The position numbers and the translations under genes were made by a program. A stretch of 8,025 bases of DNA from an uncultured Hyphomicrobiales bacterium (GTDB lineage: Bacteria; Pseudomonadota; Alphaproteobacteria; Rhizobiales; Aestuariivirgaceae), in the NCBI GenBank assembly GCA_903930095.1, contig CAIYXE010000039.1, forward strand, positions 1-8,025, in the 5' to 3' direction. Shown here one piece after another: positions 5,546 to 8,025 of the stretch (within the stretch, counting starts at the first letter, position 1; each line of letters starts with the position of its first letter). The notes below the pieces were generated by a model that made no database searches, was not told the DNA's origin, and saw only the letters and a program-made list of their open reading frames with translations.

Positions 5546-6498
5546 TACAAAATGGCTACCAACAACAACGCAAAACTCAACAAAAGCATCGCCCGCGTCA
5601 TCAGTTTTACACCCTTGATGATGTCGGCGCGGGTGAGGGTGGTGCGGCCTTCGCCCATCCACGGCAGCTCCACACTCTCGCCCTGGTAGCTGCGCGGGCC
5701 GCCCAGACGCAGGCCCAGGGCCGCGGCCATCGCCGCTTCAGGCCAGCCGGCATTGGGCGATTGGTGCTTGGGCGCATCCCGGCGCATGATGGCGAAGACC
5801 TCCTTGAAGCGGGAGGGGGTGCAGGCCGCGAAAAGCAGGCCCGTCAACCGCGAGGCGGGCAGGTTCACGACGTCGTCCAGCCTCGCGGATGCCCATCCAA
5901 ACCATTGATATTTCGTGTTTTTGTGGCCGATCATCGAATCCGCCGTGTTGATCGCCTTGTAGATGGCGATGCCGGGCAGGCCGAGCAGGGCATACCACAG
6001 TACGGGCGCGACGATGCCGTCGGAACTGTTCTCGGCCAGGCTTTCCAGTGCCGCGCGGGAAACGCCGGACTCGTCGAGGTTGGAGGGATCGCGCCCCACG
6101 ATCATGCTCACCGACCTGCGCGCCTCCGGCAGTGAGCGCCCCAGCGCCTTGTGAACGTCAAGTACATGATCTTTCAGGGATCTTTGGGCAATGAGCGTGG
6201 TCGCCAGCAACACTTCCGCCAGCCAGCCGAGCCGCCAGTGAGACAGGATGTCGGCGATCATCCAGGCCGGGAAGAATGCCGCGCCGATCAGGATGGCAAG
6301 TGCCGCCACACCCCGCGCACGGCCTTCCAAAGGGCTCACATCCGGCTTGTTAAGCTTTTGATCAAGATAGGTAATCAGCCTTCCTGCCCAAACGACCGGG
6401 TGGCTGATACGGCTGTAGATAGCCTGTGGATAACCTGTGAATTTCTCGATCAGCAGCGCCAGTGCGGCAGCGCCGAAGACCATGATGGGCCAGTCCAT
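5545..6498 (-). CDS. cobD: Adenosylcobinamide-phosphate synthase (CobD/CbiB)
   Basis: A 317-residue integral membrane enzyme that attaches the (R)-1-amino-2-propanol-type arm to adenosylcobyric acid to form cobinamide (phosphate). Family signatures are clear: HPVVWAGRLI near 33-42, IVGRDPSNLDESGVSRAALE (133-152), then AENSSDGIVAPVLWY (155-169), INTADSMIGHK (183-193) and ARLDDVVNLPASRLTG (205-220). Hydrophobic helices are seen at the N-terminus, around 62-82, around 91-105, around 162-182 and at the very C-terminus. The start ATG at 6498 lies 7 nt after GGAG and overlaps the cobQ stop by one base (TGATG); a GTG one codon upstream is also possible. The coupling makes it the last gene of the cobB-cobQ-cobD operon. 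It is convergent with cobP, the enzyme of the following step. Confidence 0.95.
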   Translation of the reverse strand: MDWPIMVFGAAALALLIEKFTGYPQAIYSRISHPVVWAGRLITYLDQKLNKPDVSPLEGRARGVAALAILIGAAFFPAWMIADILSHWRLGWLAEVLLATTLIAQRSLKDHVLDVHKALGRSLPEARRSVSMIVGRDPSNLDESGVSRAALESLAENSSDGIVAPVLWYALLGLPGIAIYKAINTADSMIGHKNTKYQWFGWASARLDDVVNLPASRLTGLLFAACTPSRFKEVFAIMRRDAPKHQSPNAGWPEAAMAAALGLRLGGPRSYQGESVELPWMGEGRTTLTRADIIKGVKLMTRAMLLLSFALLLVAIL

Positions 6499-7958
6499 CA
6501 CACCTCTCCCGCCAGTGACAGGAGGCGGTCGAGGTCAAGATGGCTCTCGAGGTGCTGCGCCAGCGCGTCGAGGGTCGTCTCGATGGTTTCCTCGAAGCGT
6601 AGTGTGCTGGACTGAATTCCAAGCGAAGTCAGGAACTTGGCTCGAAATTCATCACTCGAAAAGCAACCGTGGAGATAGCTTCCCATGACCTGGCCTGAGG
6701 CGCTGATCGCCCCGTCCGGGCGCCCCTCCAGCAGGGCGAAGGGCCGGGAGCAGTCCGCCCCGCCCGTCTTGCCGAGGTGGATTTCATATCCCGCGAGTGC
6801 CGCTCCGCTGGGCGCATGTGTGCCGGTGATGCGGGTCAGCGTCTTGTCCGGCAGCAGGGTGGTGTCGACGTCCAGCAGCCCCAGTCCGGCCACGCTCCCG
6901 GCGGAACCCTCAAGGCCTTGCGGGTCGCTGATCGTTTTCCCCAGCATCTGGTAGCCGCCGCACAGGCCCAGCACCAGGCCGCCGCGCCGGACATGCGCCA
7001 GCAGGTCGATGTCCCAGCCCTCCCGCCGCAGTGCCGCAAGGTCGGCGACGGTCGACTTGGAGCCCGGAATGATGACAAGGCGGGCATTGGCCGGAATGGC
7101 ATCGCCCGGCTGCACGAAGGTCAGTGCCACGCCCGGTTCCTGCCGCAGCGGGTCAAGATCGTCGAAATTGGCGATTCTCGGCAGTCGCAGAACGGCAATT
7201 TTCGTTCCAGAAGAATGGGTTTCCAGGTCTTCCTCAAGTGCAACCGCATCTTCCGCCGGCAGCCGCCGCGCCCCGGAAAAATGCGGGATCACGCCAAGGC
7301 AGGGGGTTAGCGTGCGCGTTTCGAGGAAGCTCCGTCCTTCGGAGAAGAGTTCAGGATCACCATGGAACTTATTGATCAGAAATGCTTTTAGTCGTGCCCG
7401 GTCAGCCGGGGGCAGGATATCGAAGGTCCCCGCGATCGAAGCGATCACCCCGCCCCGGTGGATGTCGCCAATCAGCACGGCCGGAATGTCCGCGGCCTCG
7501 GCAAAGCCCATGTTGGCGATGTCGCCGTCCCGCAGGTTGATCTCGCCCGGGCTTCCCGCGCCCTCCACAAGAACCGCATCCGCTCCGTGCGACACGCGCC
7601 GGAAGCTGTCGAGGCAGTCGTTCAAGTATTTGCTTCTGTTACGGAAATACTCCCGCGCCGTCATCGACGCCTGGCGCTTGCCCTGCACGATGATCTGTGC
7701 GCCCGTCGTCGTTTCCGGCTTCAGGAGGATGGGGTTCATGTGCACGGAACTCGGCATCCTCGCCGCGCGGGCCTGGAGCGCCTGCGCCCTGCCTATTTCC
7801 CCGCCATCTGCCGTCACTGCCGCATTGTTCGACATGTTCTGCGGCTTGAACGGCATCACACTGAGCCCGCGGTTGGCATAGGCTCGGCAAAGTCCGGCCA
7901 CGATCAATGATTTACCGACATCCGAGCCGGTGCCCATGAACATGATCGCGCGTGTCAT
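6498..7958 (-). CDS. cobQ: Cobyric acid synthase, glutamine-hydrolysing (CobQ)
   Basis: A 486-residue cytoplasmic enzyme that uses ATP and glutamine to amidate carboxylates b, d, e and g of adenosylcobyrinate a,c-diamide, giving cobyric acid. The N-terminal synthetase domain starts with the P-loop-like GTGSDVGKS (9-17), then KPQNMSNNA (38-46), GRAQALQA (56-63) and VEGAGSPGEINL (131-142). The C-terminal class I-type glutaminase domain has its nucleophile C333 in LGLCGGYQMLG and H430 in MGSYLHGCFS, with GYEIHLGKT (390-398) between. The length is typical for the family. ATG 7958 overlaps the stop of the upstream gene as ATGA, and the TGA of cobQ overlaps the cobD start, so translation of the three genes is probably coupled. 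Confidence 0.97.
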   Translation of the reverse strand: MTRAIMFMGTGSDVGKSLIVAGLCRAYANRGLSVMPFKPQNMSNNAAVTADGGEIGRAQALQARAARMPSSVHMNPILLKPETTTGAQIIVQGKRQASMTAREYFRNRSKYLNDCLDSFRRVSHGADAVLVEGAGSPGEINLRDGDIANMGFAEAADIPAVLIGDIHRGGVIASIAGTFDILPPADRARLKAFLINKFHGDPELFSEGRSFLETRTLTPCLGVIPHFSGARRLPAEDAVALEEDLETHSSGTKIAVLRLPRIANFDDLDPLRQEPGVALTFVQPGDAIPANARLVIIPGSKSTVADLAALRREGWDIDLLAHVRRGGLVLGLCGGYQMLGKTISDPQGLEGSAGSVAGLGLLDVDTTLLPDKTLTRITGTHAPSGAALAGYEIHLGKTGGADCSRPFALLEGRPDGAISASGQVMGSYLHGCFSSDEFRAKFLTSLGIQSSTLRFEETIETTLDALAQHLESHLDLDRLLSLAGEV

Positions 7959-8025
7959 GCCGCCTCCGCGATGACATGCGCGTAGGATCCCATCACCCGG
8001 CCGCGCCGCAGCCCCATGGCGGGAA
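7955..8025 (-). CDS. cobB: C-terminal end of probable cobyrinate a,c-diamide synthase CobB (partial)
   Basis: The minus strand from the right edge reads PAMGLRRGRVMGSYAHVIAEAA and stops with TGA at 7957-7955, overlapping the cobQ start by 4 nt. The pattern G-x-R-R-G-x-V-x-G-S-[FY]-x-H-x-I is the C-terminal end of CobB/CbiA, with the glutaminase histidine in GSYAH. CobB amidates the a and c carboxylates of hydrogenobyrinic acid, upstream of CobQ in the pathway, so the position fits. Only 22 residues are visible, so another amidotransferase of the same superfamily is not fully excluded. Confidence 0.72.
   Translation of the reverse strand, partial: PAMGLRRGRVMGSYAHVIAEAA

Noticed and set aside
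6425..6433. Another perfect DnaA box (TGTGGATAA) inside cobD
   Set aside because: It encodes the conserved Tyr-Pro-Gln part of the CobD N-terminus (GYPQAIY), stands alone with no other boxes or A/T-rich stretch, and is probably a coding coincidence.

Overview
The window looks like a chromosomal segment of a high-GC alphaproteobacterium, most likely of the Rhizobiales (Hyphomicrobiales) type. The reasons are the strong G/C third-position bias, a DUF2336 protein (a largely alphaproteobacterial family), a short alphaproteobacterial-type NAD kinase, CobP/CobQ/CobD genes of the aerobic cobalamin route, a perfect CtrA-type box (TTAA-N7-TTAA), and GANTC motifs near it. Genus cannot be told from sequence reading alone. 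No phage, IS element, CRISPR array, tRNA or rRNA was seen.

Left part (1-3682, all genes on +): the C-terminal part of an unrecognised beta-rich protein (2-562); a 223-bp intergenic region with three DnaA-box-like 9-mers in one orientation and a perfect CtrA box; a single-domain response regulator that has lost its phosphoacceptor aspartate and other signature residues (786-1154); a terminator-like hairpin; a 12-helix MFS transporter of the YcaD-like type (1206-2423); and a DUF2336 protein (2504-3682) with a one-mismatch CtrA-type box upstream. If CtrA uses these sites, the response regulator and the DUF2336 gene would both be cell-cycle-linked; that is inference.

Middle (3683-4577): a palindromic, three-hairpin intergenic element, then NAD kinase (nadK, - strand).

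Right part (4661-8025): cobalamin genes in two convergent blocks. On +, a cysteine-rich DUF1636 protein overlaps cobP/cobU by 4 nt (GTGA). On -, the end of a probable cobB, then cobQ, then cobD/cbiB follow with stop/start overlaps, which indicates one translationally coupled operon. The blocks meet at a 15-bp gap that holds a short perfect hairpin overlapping both stop codons. CobB and CobQ amidate the corrin ring, CobD attaches the aminopropanol arm, and CobP phosphorylates and guanylylates the product. No cobalamin riboswitch is visible here; if present it should lie upstream of cobB, outside the window.

Most of the window is ordinary metabolism. The parts most worth a second look are the DnaA/CtrA-box intergenic region with its degenerate receiver gene, and the DUF1636-cobP coupling.
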